From Cytobacillus firmus DS1 (GTDB lineage: Bacteria; Bacillota; Bacilli; Bacillales; Cytobacillaceae): a DNA stretch of 64,000 bases. Under the pieces are notes generated by a model. That model did no database searches, had not been told where the DNA came from, and saw nothing but the letters and a program-made list of their open reading frames with translations. The stretch is from the NCBI RefSeq assembly GCF_000565285.1, contig NZ_APVL01000011.1, positions 141,209 through 205,208 on the forward strand. Reading direction: 5' to 3'. Shown piece by piece: positions 1-8,031 of the stretch (positions are counted from its first letter, which is position 1; each line of letters opens with the position of its first letter). A program made the position numbers and the translations under genes.

Positions 1-84
1 TGTGATTCTCGGCGTATTCATATCTTCTAGGAAATCTTTGCGACTTAAAAGCTACTCACAAGAGGATACGTTTTCGGCCTAAAA

Positions 85-120
85 ACTCCCCTCAGCTTAT
101 GTCTGAGGGGAGTTTCTTTT
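85..120. terminator. Bidirectional intrinsic terminator
   Basis: A perfect 11-bp stem (85-95 with 103-113) has a 7-nt loop, a T-rich tail on the + strand and five A on the left, so it can end transcription in both directions. It closes a + strand unit lying left of the window and the small - strand gene at 126-254. Confidence 0.85.
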
Positions 121-125
121 ATATA

Positions 126-254
126 TTACCAATCCTGGGTACGTTCTAATAAATGATCAATTTCCACCTGTCTGATCATATAGCCAAGATCTTCTTCGGC
201 AATCTCTGATGTGGATTCCAATAGCTGATCAATATCCATTTGCACCAATCTCAT
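126..254 (-). CDS. Small hypothetical acidic protein (42 aa)
   Basis: This 42-residue reading frame opens with ATG after a GGAGGT ribosome binding site about 6 nt upstream and ends just before a strong hairpin terminator. The product begins MRLVQMDIDQLLESTSEIAE and is acidic, with no membrane segment or cysteine. I do not recognise the family. The good ribosome binding site and fitting terminator are the reasons to call it a gene. It is transcribed alone, divergent from the 528-674 gene. Confidence 0.55.
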   Translation of the reverse strand: MRLVQMDIDQLLESTSEIAEEDLGYMIRQVEIDHLLERTQDW

Positions 255-527
255 AACCAGACCTCCATTTAACAAAGTAATCTATATTCTCTTTCCTGCT
301 ATACTATTCGCTGTTCAAATGACAGGTATGGGGGCAGGCGTGAAATATTATGAGTATTTTATACCCGACTTTACGAGGTTTCAATCATTTATGCAAAAAA
401 TAATGGCTGAATGAATGTTCATTTTTTTTCACGCCTCAGCCGGCAGGTTAATAGTATATAGTGAGTTTTAAGAAAACTAAACAGGGTATAGAGTCATAAA
501 ATACATTGCTGTTTGAAGGTGTCTATT

Positions 528-674
528 ATGAAATCTAACTTTAGTGATTTTGCAAAACTATTGGAATCTGCTCTTGATAAAGGGCAAACAGATACAGAAA
601 TGACCATCCATGAACTTCTTGATGATTTAAAAACGCAGCTTGAACCTTTAATCAATAAAAAGGAAATCGGCTAA
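528..674 (+). CDS. Small hypothetical protein (48 aa)
   Basis: A 48-codon frame starts at ATG 528 with GAAGGTG 6 nt upstream. The product (MKSNFSDFAKLLESALDKGQ...) looks like one or two amphipathic helices with no membrane segment. The stop codon lies in the loop of a hairpin terminator (659-690), which supports a real, short, single-gene transcript. The family is not recognised. Confidence 0.55.
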   Translation: MKSNFSDFAKLLESALDKGQTDTEMTIHELLDDLKTQLEPLINKKEIG

Positions 675-691
675 TGCGCCGATTTCCTTTT
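659..691. terminator. Bidirectional terminator between convergent genes
   Basis: A 12-bp stem (659-670 with 679-690) is flanked by T-runs on both strands. It serves the small + strand gene whose stop lies in the loop and the convergent CAP-domain gene on the - strand. Confidence 0.8.
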
Positions 692-698
692 TGTTTCT

Positions 699-1559
699 TT
701 ATTTTGCAATAAACATTTGTGTCCAGTAAGATCCATCATCCGTATATCCTACACCAATATGTGTGAAGGTGCCGTTTAATATATTTTTTCGATGTCCTTC
801 ACTTTCCATCCATGCTTGAACCACTTGTTCTGGAGTCTGCTGACCCATAGCAATGTTTTCGCCGGCGCTGCTATAATTGACCCCAAAATCCCTCATCATG
901 TCAAATGGCGAACCATAAGTTGGACTAGTATGGGAAAAGTAATTTTTCTGCTGCATATCATTTGATTTCGCCTGTGCTACACCACTTAGCGGTTTATCTG
1001 ATTTTAAAGCATTAAGGCCATTTTTCTCCCGCTCTGCATTAGTTAATTGAATTACTTTTGATTCAAAGTTGTTTATTTCATCATTTTGAGCTGCTGGTGC
1101 CTGTTCACCTTGTCCTTCAGGAGCCGGTCCTGTCCCTTCCTGTGGAGGGTTTTGAGAAGGTGCTTGCGGCTGCTGGCCCTCTTGGCCAAATGGCTGAGCA
1201 AATTGACGCCCTTCAGCCTGTGCGCCTTCCATTCCCTGATTTTGCTGATTGCCCTCTCCAAATTGGTACAATGGCATTCCGCCATCATCAGCTAATTGGC
1301 TATGAGGGAATTCCTGGCTTGGTGTTGCAGTGCTGTATGAGTTAGGATCAATGGTGAGGTACCCATTATTTACTTTTTGTAATTCAAGAGGAGCTGTTCC
1401 CCGTCTTTCTCTGTCCACGTTCACATTATTGGTGTTGCTAATATCCTCCAGGTTATCCCCGGTTAACTCTCCTGAGTCCATGCCCTGCTGAGTATTATTA
1501 CATGCAGCAAGCGTTAGTATCAGGAAAACACCGAGAAGAAAATTTTTCTTAAAAAACAT
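699..1559 (-). CDS. CAP/SCP-domain lipoprotein (YkwD-like)
   Basis: This 286-aa exported protein has a lipoprotein signal peptide with lipobox LAAC at about residues 17-20. A low-complexity linker rich in Gln, Pro and Gly (about 100-165) follows, then a C-terminal CAP/SCP domain of about 120 residues. Visible CAP hallmarks are SHTSP, AGENIA and EGHRKNIL. Bacterial CAP proteins of the YkwD type are cell-surface proteins, often sporulation-linked; their molecular activity is mostly unknown. The start ATG is preceded by AAAGGAG. The linker suggests the domain is held out from the membrane through the wall. A second CAP protein of different architecture lies at 44532-45674. Confidence 0.85.
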   Translation of the reverse strand: MFFKKNFLLGVFLILTLAACNNTQQGMDSGELTGDNLEDISNTNNVNVDRERRGTAPLELQKVNNGYLTIDPNSYSTATPSQEFPHSQLADDGGMPLYQFGEGNQQNQGMEGAQAEGRQFAQPFGQEGQQPQAPSQNPPQEGTGPAPEGQGEQAPAAQNDEINNFESKVIQLTNAEREKNGLNALKSDKPLSGVAQAKSNDMQQKNYFSHTSPTYGSPFDMMRDFGVNYSSAGENIAMGQQTPEQVVQAWMESEGHRKNILNGTFTHIGVGYTDDGSYWTQMFIAK

Positions 1560-1733
1560 GGTTTTATTCTCCTTTTAAAAGTGTTAGTTTTACTTTTTTA
1601 TCTTACGGAGTAAGACGAAAAGTATAGGTGGAAAAAATGAGTAGTTATTTAGAGACCGCTTTAAAAGGCTTTGCATAATTTATTTATAAAGATTTATTAC
1701 TAAAGATTGTTGTTTTATGTTTATGAATACTGG

Positions 1734-1937
1734 CCGTTGATTACCGCTTCAGGCACCAGCGAACCCGCGGGGAGGAATGCGAGCCTCCCCGGCTTCGCCT
1801 GCGGGGTCTCACACTTCCCTCTCTTCCCGCAGAACATTGAATAAGCTTCCTCGAATGAACACCGCACGAAGGAAATACGTCAGCATTTTCGAGGATCAAG
1901 TGCCCACAGCGAAGATCAACTCGGATGTCTTATTTAG
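1734..1937. repeat. Dispersed ~200-bp repeat, copy 1 (GTTGATT ends)
   Basis: This segment matches 47850-48047 over its full length with scattered substitutions. Shared blocks include the GGGGAGGAATGCGAGCCTCC hairpin, TCTCACACTTCCCTCTC, CATTGAATAAGCTTCCTCGA and CAGCATTTTCGAGGATCAAG. Its ends carry short inverted copies of GTTGAT(T). I recall similar GC-rich intergenic repeats in other Bacillaceae, but I know no function. It lies just upstream of the small coat-like gene at 2002-2178, and an open frame running through it should not be read as coding. Confidence 0.75.
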
Positions 1938-2001
1938 TTTCGTGCCAAAAGCAAGAAGCTTTACTAATAATCCATTAATAAAAGATGAAGGAGGAATTTG
2001 T

Positions 2002-2178
2002 TTGAGGCAATATATTATTACCGGCATGAATGGTGCCCATTATCATGGTTATCCACAGGTGCAGTATGGTCCCTGGTGTCAGCCTATCCATCAGGGCTAT
2101 CCCTATCACAGCGTTTGGCATCAGAGTCATTTGCACTCCCAGCACTATACTGCTGCTCCACTGCAGAGATATTTCTAA
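2002..2178 (+). CDS. Small His/Tyr/Pro-rich protein, coat-like
   Basis: A 58-codon frame starts at TTG 2002, 6 nt after AAGGAGGA, and runs to a stop just before a strong terminator. The product (RQYIITGMNGAHYHGYPQVQ...) is rich in His, Tyr, Gln and Pro with one Cys. Small spore coat and exosporium proteins of bacilli often look like this, but no specific family is recognised. The open frame extends upstream to 1777, but that part is dispersed-repeat DNA and has no ribosome binding site, so the short start is preferred. Spore-surface function is an inference from composition only. Confidence 0.5.
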   Translation: MRQYIITGMNGAHYHGYPQVQYGPWCQPIHQGYPYHSVWHQSHLHSQHYTAAPLQRYF

Positions 2179-2183
2179 AAATA

Positions 2184-2216
2184 AAAACGCATGCCGGGTT
2201 GACATGCGTTTTTTAT
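2184..2216. terminator. Bidirectional terminator
   Basis: A 10-bp stem (2184-2193 with 2203-2212) with T-runs on both strands separates the small + strand gene from the convergent threonine aldolase gene. Confidence 0.85.
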
Positions 2217-2220
2217 CTGG

Positions 2221-3252
2221 TTAAATGATTTGATCGGCTGTTTTTTGAATGGCTGTTATTGCGTGTTCAAGCTGGCTTCTGTTTACATCATAGTGAGTAA
2301 CAAAACGCACATAACTAGGTCCAAAAGTTCCTGAAAGAACTCCTTCAGCTTTTAATTTTTCAACAAATTCCAATGAATTCATCTTGAGATCTTTCACATC
2401 TGCCACAATGATATTTGTATCCACTTGATTTACAATTTCAATTCCTTTGATTTGGCCAAGCTGCTGTGCAAGGTATTGGGCATTTTCATGGTCCTCTGCC
2501 AGGCGTTCTCTCATTTGTGTTAATGCAATAAGGCCAGGATTAGCTATGATGCCAGCCTGGCGGAGTCCCCCGCCGAGTCTTTTGCGCCATTTTCTGGCGG
2601 CTGCTATGAAATCTCTGTTTCCTGCCAGTATTGATCCAACAGGAGCACCAAGCCCTTTGGATAGGCATACCTGGACAGTATCGCAATGCTTTGCTAATTC
2701 GGAAGCCGGCAGGTTCAGTGCTGCTGCGGCATTGAATAATCTTGCTCCATCAATATGTAAAGGGACGTTATTGGCTTTTGCGACTTTATGAATTTCTTTC
2801 ATATTATCAACGGGTATAACGGCACCGCCGGCTCTATTATGCGTATTTTCAAGGCATATCAAGCCAGTTTCAGGAAAATGCTGATCTTCTCCCCTAATGG
2901 CATACTCTACATCAGAAGGAATCATTGCCCCTCTTGTCCCGCTTAATGTTCTCGTCTGGACGCCGGCAAACGCAGAAGCTGCTCCGCTTTCATAATAAAA
3001 AATATGACTCTCTGCTTCGAGAATAATTTCATTGCCAGGGCGGCAATGTGTTAAAATGGCGATCTGATTTCCCTGTGTTCCGCTTGTTACAAAAAGAGCT
3101 GCTTCCTTTCCCAGCACTTCAGCTGCTGTCTCCTCCAGTTGATTTATGGAAGGATCCTCTCCATAAACATCATCTCCAACTTCCGCTTCATAAGCCGCTT
3201 TTCTCATAGCTTCAGTCGGCTTTGTAACTGTATCGCTTCTTAAATCAATCAT
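2221..3252 (-). CDS. ltaE: Low-specificity L-threonine aldolase
   Basis: This 343-aa PLP-dependent fold-type I enzyme splits L-threonine and L-allo-threonine into glycine and acetaldehyde in the cytoplasm. Family hallmarks are the N-terminal IDLRSDTVTKPT, GDDVYGEDP, the SGTQGNQ loop, HIDGAR near residue 166, and CLSKGLGAPVGS around 196-207, with the lysine that binds PLP. Length matches the family. The start ATG follows GTGAGGAC. It is monocistronic, closed by the terminator at 2184-2216. The symbol follows the E. coli name; it could also be listed as a beta-eliminating lyase family member. Confidence 0.9.
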   Translation of the reverse strand: MIDLRSDTVTKPTEAMRKAAYEAEVGDDVYGEDPSINQLEETAAEVLGKEAALFVTSGTQGNQIAILTHCRPGNEIILEAESHIFYYESGAASAFAGVQTRTLSGTRGAMIPSDVEYAIRGEDQHFPETGLICLENTHNRAGGAVIPVDNMKEIHKVAKANNVPLHIDGARLFNAAAALNLPASELAKHCDTVQVCLSKGLGAPVGSILAGNRDFIAAARKWRKRLGGGLRQAGIIANPGLIALTQMRERLAEDHENAQYLAQQLGQIKGIEIVNQVDTNIIVADVKDLKMNSLEFVEKLKAEGVLSGTFGPSYVRFVTHYDVNRSQLEHAITAIQKTADQII

Positions 3253-3750
3253 GTCCTCACCCTGTCTCTATCTATTTTTACTTCATGTTACTGTACTATT
3301 CTGTATTTTTCAATTAATAAGAAAGAGCCTTTGCAGGTCTCTGACAAATATTAATATGCAGGTTACAAAAGTTCTTCATGCTGCAACAGGATTCTAATTT
3401 TTCGTATTTTTTCCTTTATTATCGAAAAACTTCCTTGGTAAAAACTAACCTCTAACAATGTTCAAAAGTTGTTCAAAAATTAATTATGGTGTTAAAACGT
3501 TGTTTTAAAGCTATTTGCAGAAAATGAATAACTGTCTATGAGGTTTACATTTATTTCCTTCTAAGTTTTGTCACAACTTTTCACAATTGCTTATGTTAAT
3601 ATCATTTACACAGTGATAACTAAGTTAAATAAGAGTTTCAAGGGTGTGCATTTTTCCAGCTATATATTTTTTTGACTTATTTGTGAAAATACGCACATTA
3701 TTTGTGAATTATTTAACAATAGTTTTTGTTTAAAGGAGATGAAACATCAG
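3253..3750. promoter_or_regulatory. qox upstream region with tandem TTATTTGTGAA motifs
   Basis: No gene is seen in these ~500 bp. The 11-mer TTATTTGTGAA occurs at 3677-3687 and again at 3698-3708, exactly 21 bp (two helical turns) apart, and TTGTCACAACTTTTCACAA lies at 3568-3586. TTTGTGAA-like half-sites are known for respiratory regulators of bacilli such as ResD and Rex, so these are candidate operators for qoxABCD. Which protein binds cannot be told from the sequence. Confidence 0.45.
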
Positions 3751-4740
3751 ATGAAGAAAATGCTGCTCTCTTTAACAGCTATATTGCCGATGCTTATTCT
3801 AAGCGGCTGTAATATGGTTGTGTTTGAACCGCAGGGCCCTGTTGCAAGAAGCATTACAGAATTAATTAACTGGTCCCTGATCTGGATGCTTCTTGTGGTC
3901 GTAGTCGTATTTGGATTATTCGGCTACATTGTCTGGAAATATCGTGAGAAACCAGAAAATAAGGATTATGAACCGCCTGAGGAACATGGAAGCACACTCC
4001 TTGAAATTATCTGGACCGGGATTCCGATCTTAATTGTTATTGCATTAACGATCCCGACCGTAAAAACACTTTATGCTCTCGAAGAAGCACCAAAAGGCTA
4101 CGAAGAAAAAGAGCCTATTACCATACATGTAACATCTGCTGACTGGAAATGGATTTTCAGTTATCCAGAAGAAGGAATTGAGACGGTGAACTATGTCAAT
4201 ATTCCCGAAGATAGGCCTGTACTCTTCAAAATGACTTCCGCAAGCACGATGCAATCTTTCTGGGTGCCTGCACTTGGCGGACAAAAGTATACCATGCCAA
4301 AAATGGAAACAGAATTGTATCTTGTTGCAGACAACCCTGGATCTTATGAAGGCCAGAACACGAACTTTAACGGCCGTGGATATGCGGATATGAAATTTGA
4401 AGTGCTTGCACAAACCCAGGAAGATTTTGACCAATGGGTTGACGACGTTAAGGATACAGCTCCCAAGCTAACGGAAGATGAGTATGAAGGGCTGCTGAAG
4501 CCTACTCATTTAGGAAGACTGACATATTCCAATACTCATTTAGAATGGGTCAATCATGCTGATCCAAATTCGAAGGCTTATACAAATCCTGAGCTCTACA
4601 GAGGGCATGGATATCAAGGTAAAACCTTCGAAGAAGATGACAATTATAAAAATGAGAATCCAAACGTAATCGAAGGTCATGGCGAAGAAGAAAGCCATGA
4701 TAGTCAAGAAAACCATGGAGGTGACCATCATGGGCATTAA
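3751..4740 (+). CDS. qoxA: Cytochrome aa3 quinol oxidase subunit II
   Basis: This 329-aa lipoprotein (lipobox LSGC around residue 17) has two membrane helices (about 35-60 and 80-105) and a periplasm-facing cupredoxin domain. It is subunit II of the menaquinol-oxidising aa3 terminal oxidase. The CuA-binding Cys pair of cytochrome c oxidases is absent, and the sequence follows B. subtilis QoxA closely (HGNTFLE-like, DWKW, SYPE, LGGQKY). The ATG at 3751 is chosen over ATG 3739 because the latter sits inside the Shine-Dalgarno sequence. The C-terminus is unusually His/Glu-rich and its gene end overlaps qoxB by 11 bp. Confidence 0.93.
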   Translation: MKKMLLSLTAILPMLILSGCNMVVFEPQGPVARSITELINWSLIWMLLVVVVVFGLFGYIVWKYREKPENKDYEPPEEHGSTLLEIIWTGIPILIVIALTIPTVKTLYALEEAPKGYEEKEPITIHVTSADWKWIFSYPEEGIETVNYVNIPEDRPVLFKMTSASTMQSFWVPALGGQKYTMPKMETELYLVADNPGSYEGQNTNFNGRGYADMKFEVLAQTQEDFDQWVDDVKDTAPKLTEDEYEGLLKPTHLGRLTYSNTHLEWVNHADPNSKAYTNPELYRGHGYQGKTFEEDDNYKNENPNVIEGHGEEESHDSQENHGGDHHGH

Positions 4741-6706
4741 ATGGGATGAGTTTTTTATTACTGGGGACCCCCTTATACTAGGTTCACAGATTGCTATATT
4801 GTTAACGATGATTGGTGCAGTCGCTGGCATCACTTACTTAAAAAAGTGGAAATACCTTTGGACAGAATGGCTGACTACAGTTGATCATAAAAAAATCGGT
4901 ATCATGTATATCATCTCCGCAGTATTGATGTTTTTCCGCGGCGGAATGGACGGCTTGCTGATGAAAGCTCAGACAGCGAGACCTGAAATGGAATTTTTGA
5001 ATTCCCAGCACTATAATGAAATCTTTACAACACACGGCGTTATTATGATTCTTTTCATGGCTATGCCGTTCTTAATTGGTTTAATGAACGTTGTCATTCC
5101 GCTGCAGATCGGTGCGCGTGACGTTGCTTTTCCACAGCTGAATGCTCTAAGCTTCTGGCTGTTTTTCAGCGGAGCTATGCTATTTAATATTTCCTTTGTC
5201 ATCGGAGGATCGCCTGATGCAGGCTGGACATCTTACTTCCCTCTTGCAGGCAAGGAATTCAGCCCGGGAATCGGCAATAACTTTTACGCAGTCGCACTGC
5301 AAATTGCTGGTATCGGTACTCTAATGACAGGTATAAACTTTATCGTCACGATTTTGAAAATGAGAACAAAAGGCATGACACTGATGAAAATGCCTATGTT
5401 CACATGGACTACCTTTGTAACATCCATTCTGATTGTGGCTGCTTTCCCAATTTTCACAGTTGCATTGGCATTGATGACATTCGACCGTCTGTATGGAACA
5501 CACTTCTTTACAGTGTCAGGCGGAGGAATGGATATGCTTTGGGCTAACCTGTTCTGGCTATGGGGACATCCTGAGGTTTACATTGTTGCCCTTCCTGCTT
5601 TCGGGATTTTCTCAGAGGTTATTGCAACTTTCTCAAGAAAATCATTGTTTGGATATAAATCGATGGTATTTTCCATCCTGGGAATTGCGCTCTTAAGTAT
5701 GGTTGTATGGGTTCACCATTTCTATACAATGGGTTCAGGCCCTGCGGTTAACTCATTCTTCTCCATCACGACGATGGCGATTGCCATACCGACTGGAGTC
5801 AAGATGTTCAACTGGCTGTTTACGATGCGTAAAGGCCGCATAAAAATTACGTCCGCCATGCTTTGGGCACTGGCATTCGTCCCATGCTTCGTCATCGGCG
5901 GGGTTACAGGCGTCATGCTGGCAATGGGTGCAGCGGATTATCAATATCACAACACTTTATTCCTTGTGGCCCACTTCCACTATGTATTAATTCCGGGTGT
6001 AGTATTTGCGGTATTTGCAGGCCTGTACTACTGGTGGCCAAAAATGTTCGGCTTCATGCTGAATGAAAAAATCGGAAAATGGCATTTCTGGTTATTCGTT
6101 ATCGGCTTTAACGTAACATTCATGCCTATGTTCTTCCTTGGATTAAACGGTGCTGTAAGACGTGCATACACTTACTCTGCCGAGTCCGGATTTGCACCGT
6201 TATTCATGCTTTCGGCCATTGGTTCTATTGTTCTCGCAGCCGGATTCGCTGTATTCTGCTACAACATTTACTGGAGCATCCGCTATGCGGACAGAAACAT
6301 CTCAAGCGATCCATGGGATGCAAGAACACTGGAGTGGTCAACTGCATCACCTGTTCAATTCTATAACTTTGCGAAGCTGCCGGAAGTGAAATCTCTTGAT
6401 CCATTCTGGCACATGAAGAAAAAGAATGAAGGCTTAACATTGCATGACAGTGAAATTGAAGAAATTCATATGCCAAGTAACTCATGGGTACCGATTTATA
6501 TGGGTGTAATCTTTGGCATCGCAGGCTTCTTCCTTGTGTTTGAATGGCACATCGCTGCGGCTGTTGCCGGTATCGGCATATTTGCAGGATTAATTATCCG
6601 TTCATTCGATTACAATGAAGGCTTCCATGTTAAAAAAGATGAAATTCACCGAATTGAAAATGCCTGGAGAAAAACAGAAGGAGAGGTGCATGATCATGTC
6701 AGCTAA
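4730..6706 (+). CDS. qoxB: Cytochrome aa3 quinol oxidase subunit I
   Basis: This 658-aa catalytic subunit holds low-spin heme a and the heme a3-CuB centre that reduces O2 to water and pumps protons. Visible ligands are H102 (TTHG), H280 and Y284 (HPEVY, the cross-linked His-Tyr pair), H329/H330 (VHHF), and H415/H417 (HFHYV). At least twelve hydrophobic helices are present. ATG 4730 is chosen because GGAGGTGA ends 5 nt before it and because the protein then begins MGIKWDEFFITGDPL, as in B. subtilis QoxB. It is translationally coupled to qoxA and overlaps qoxC by 17 bp. Confidence 0.96.
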   Translation: MGIKWDEFFITGDPLILGSQIAILLTMIGAVAGITYLKKWKYLWTEWLTTVDHKKIGIMYIISAVLMFFRGGMDGLLMKAQTARPEMEFLNSQHYNEIFTTHGVIMILFMAMPFLIGLMNVVIPLQIGARDVAFPQLNALSFWLFFSGAMLFNISFVIGGSPDAGWTSYFPLAGKEFSPGIGNNFYAVALQIAGIGTLMTGINFIVTILKMRTKGMTLMKMPMFTWTTFVTSILIVAAFPIFTVALALMTFDRLYGTHFFTVSGGGMDMLWANLFWLWGHPEVYIVALPAFGIFSEVIATFSRKSLFGYKSMVFSILGIALLSMVVWVHHFYTMGSGPAVNSFFSITTMAIAIPTGVKMFNWLFTMRKGRIKITSAMLWALAFVPCFVIGGVTGVMLAMGAADYQYHNTLFLVAHFHYVLIPGVVFAVFAGLYYWWPKMFGFMLNEKIGKWHFWLFVIGFNVTFMPMFFLGLNGAVRRAYTYSAESGFAPLFMLSAIGSIVLAAGFAVFCYNIYWSIRYADRNISSDPWDARTLEWSTASPVQFYNFAKLPEVKSLDPFWHMKKKNEGLTLHDSEIEEIHMPSNSWVPIYMGVIFGIAGFFLVFEWHIAAAVAGIGIFAGLIIRSFDYNEGFHVKKDEIHRIENAWRKTEGEVHDHVS

Positions 6707-7301
6707 AGTGGATACTTCTTTGCCCCTTGAATATCAAACTGAACAGGACCGCATGAATATTCTCGGCTTCTGGGTTTTCCTTGGCGCTGAAATCGTCCTG
6801 TTTGCCACTCTGTTCGGAGTATATGGAGTTTTATATGAACGCTTTGCAGGAGGACCAACACATAAAGACATTTTTGTGATCAAGGATGTCATGATTCAGA
6901 CAGTCCTCCTTTTGACAAGCAGCTTTACAATGGGCATTGCCATTTTTGAAATGCGCCGGCATAACCTGAAAGGGCTAATCACCTGGCTGGTGATTACCCT
7001 GGCTCTAGGCGCAGGCTTCCTGTTCATGGAGATTAATGAATTTATTCATTATGCCCATGAAGGCGCAACGATGCAGACAAGCGCGTTCCTTTCCAGCTTA
7101 TTTGTTTTGCTGGGAACACACGGAGCTCACGTAACATTGGGAATTGGCTGGGCAACGATGGTCATCATCCAGCTTTTAAAAAGAGGCCTTACCCCTACTA
7201 CTGCAAGAAAAACGTTTATTATCGGCCTTTATTGGCACTTCCTTGATGTTGTCTGGATCTTTATCTTCACATTTGTGTATCTGAAAGGACTGGTGGCTTA
7301 A
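6690..7301 (+). CDS. qoxC: Cytochrome aa3 quinol oxidase subunit III
   Basis: This 203-aa membrane protein with five hydrophobic helices belongs to the heme-copper oxidase subunit III family (GFWVFLGAEIVLFATLF, GTHGAHVTLG, LYWHFLDVVWIFIF). It carries no redox centre and helps keep proton uptake stable. ATG 6690 sits 6 nt after AAGGAG; ATG 6696 is an equally plausible start and would shorten the protein by two residues. The gene starts inside the end of qoxB, and its stop is followed directly by the qoxD ATG. Confidence 0.94.
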   Translation: MIMSAKVDTSLPLEYQTEQDRMNILGFWVFLGAEIVLFATLFGVYGVLYERFAGGPTHKDIFVIKDVMIQTVLLLTSSFTMGIAIFEMRRHNLKGLITWLVITLALGAGFLFMEINEFIHYAHEGATMQTSAFLSSLFVLLGTHGAHVTLGIGWATMVIIQLLKRGLTPTTARKTFIIGLYWHFLDVVWIFIFTFVYLKGLVA

Positions 7302-7607
7302 ATGGAACATCATCAATCAAAAAGCTTCCCGATAAGCCATGTCATTGGATTTGTCGTTTCCCTTGCTCTGACATTTGCAGCAGCAGGAATTGCTTTAAAA
7401 ACGAACCTTTCTTTTAAAGTAATCATGTGGATTATCGGATCACTGGCTGTTGTTCAGGCAGGCATGCAGCTGTTCATGTTCATGCACTTAAGAGAAGGTG
7501 AAGACGGCAAGACGAACTTAGTGAATATGATTTATGCCGTATTTATGGTTATTGTTATTGTAGTGGGTTCAATTTGGGTTCTGACTTCCGGGCACGCGGC
7601 TCATTAA
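7302..7607 (+). CDS. qoxD: Cytochrome aa3 quinol oxidase subunit IV
   Basis: This 101-aa protein has three membrane helices and the FMFMHLREGEDG signature of bacterial oxidase subunit IV, a small stabilising subunit. It is somewhat shorter than the 124-aa B. subtilis QoxD. Its ATG immediately follows the qoxC stop, and an AAAGGA lies just inside the end of qoxC. It is the last gene of the qoxABCD operon and is followed by a clear terminator. Confidence 0.92.
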   Translation: MEHHQSKSFPISHVIGFVVSLALTFAAAGIALKTNLSFKVIMWIIGSLAVVQAGMQLFMFMHLREGEDGKTNLVNMIYAVFMVIVIVVGSIWVLTSGHAAH

Positions 7608-7640
7608 TTCAAGAACAGCGAACCATGAGCCTGATAATAC

Positions 7641-7676
7641 AAAAAACCGGTCTCCCTTTTGGAGGCCGGTTTTATT
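7641..7676. terminator. Bidirectional terminator after qoxD
   Basis: The stem 7646-7655 with 7661-7670 has T-runs on both strands. It ends the qox operon and the convergent gene at 7672-7911. Confidence 0.85.
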
Positions 7677-7911
7677 TGTATTGTCTGATTCCCTTGCTTC
7701 CCTTTGTCATTTCTTCCATTACATTGATAAAAAATCCGAATCCAAACAGCAGCATGGAAGAAACCATAATGCTTAAGCCGATGGATAATACATACTCGCC
7801 TGTGATGCCGCTTACAAAAAAACTTGAAATAAATACAATGAATCCTAAAAGGATACCGGCAGCAGTCACATTTCTAAAAAAATGCAGCACCTTTTGCTGT
7901 TTTAAAGTCAT
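7672..7911 (-). CDS. Small two-helix membrane protein, unknown
   Basis: This 79-aa protein has two strong hydrophobic helices (about 15-37 and 41-65) and a basic C-terminus. The start ATG follows AAAGGGGATGA. The promoter is well defined: TAGAAT at 7935-7940 and TTGACA at 7957-7962 with a 16-bp spacer, inside a 16-bp direct repeat. The family is not recognised. Because the repeat contains TTTGTGA-like half-sites resembling those before qoxA, co-regulation with respiration is possible but only inferred. Confidence 0.65.
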   Translation of the reverse strand: MTLKQQKVLHFFRNVTAAGILLGFIVFISSFFVSGITGEYVLSIGLSIMVSSMLLFGFGFFINVMEEMTKGSKGIRQYK

Positions 7912-7934
7912 ATTTTCATCCCCTTTTAATTAAT

Positions 7935-7986
7935 ATTCTAACTATGTTCACAAATTTGTCAAACTTTTTGTCACAAATTTGTCAAA
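7935..7986 (-). promoter_or_regulatory. Promoter inside a 16-bp direct repeat
   Basis: The 16-mer TCACAAATTTGTCAAA occurs at 7948-7963 and 7971-7986, 23 bp apart. On the - strand each copy reads TTTGACAAATTTGTGA, and the proximal copy supplies the -35 TTGACA (7957-7962) to a -10 TAGAAT (7935-7940). The second copy may be an operator or a duplicated -35 region. Confidence 0.6.
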
Positions 7987-8001
7987 ATTACTTTCGCAAA
8001 G

Positions 8002-8025
8002 AAAAAGCTCTGCAAGCTGCAAAGC
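8002..8025 (-). terminator. Terminator of the 8032-8308 gene
   Basis: On the - strand an 8-bp stem (8018-8025 with 8007-8014, one G-T pair) is followed by five T. Confidence 0.7.
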
Positions 8026-8031
8026 AATTTT

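Noticed and set aside
1777..2178. 133-codon frame through the dispersed repeat
   Set aside because: Only the last 58 codons follow a ribosome binding site; the first part is repeat DNA shared with 47850-48047, where the frame is not kept.
3739..7607. Naming the oxidase ctaCDEF (cytochrome c oxidase)
   Set aside because: Subunit II has no CuA Cys pair and no cytochrome c domain, and all four subunits follow QoxABCD in order and sequence.
7574..7933. 119-codon + strand frame opposite the 79-aa membrane protein
   Set aside because: The - strand frame has the better hydrophobic pattern, promoter and ribosome binding site.
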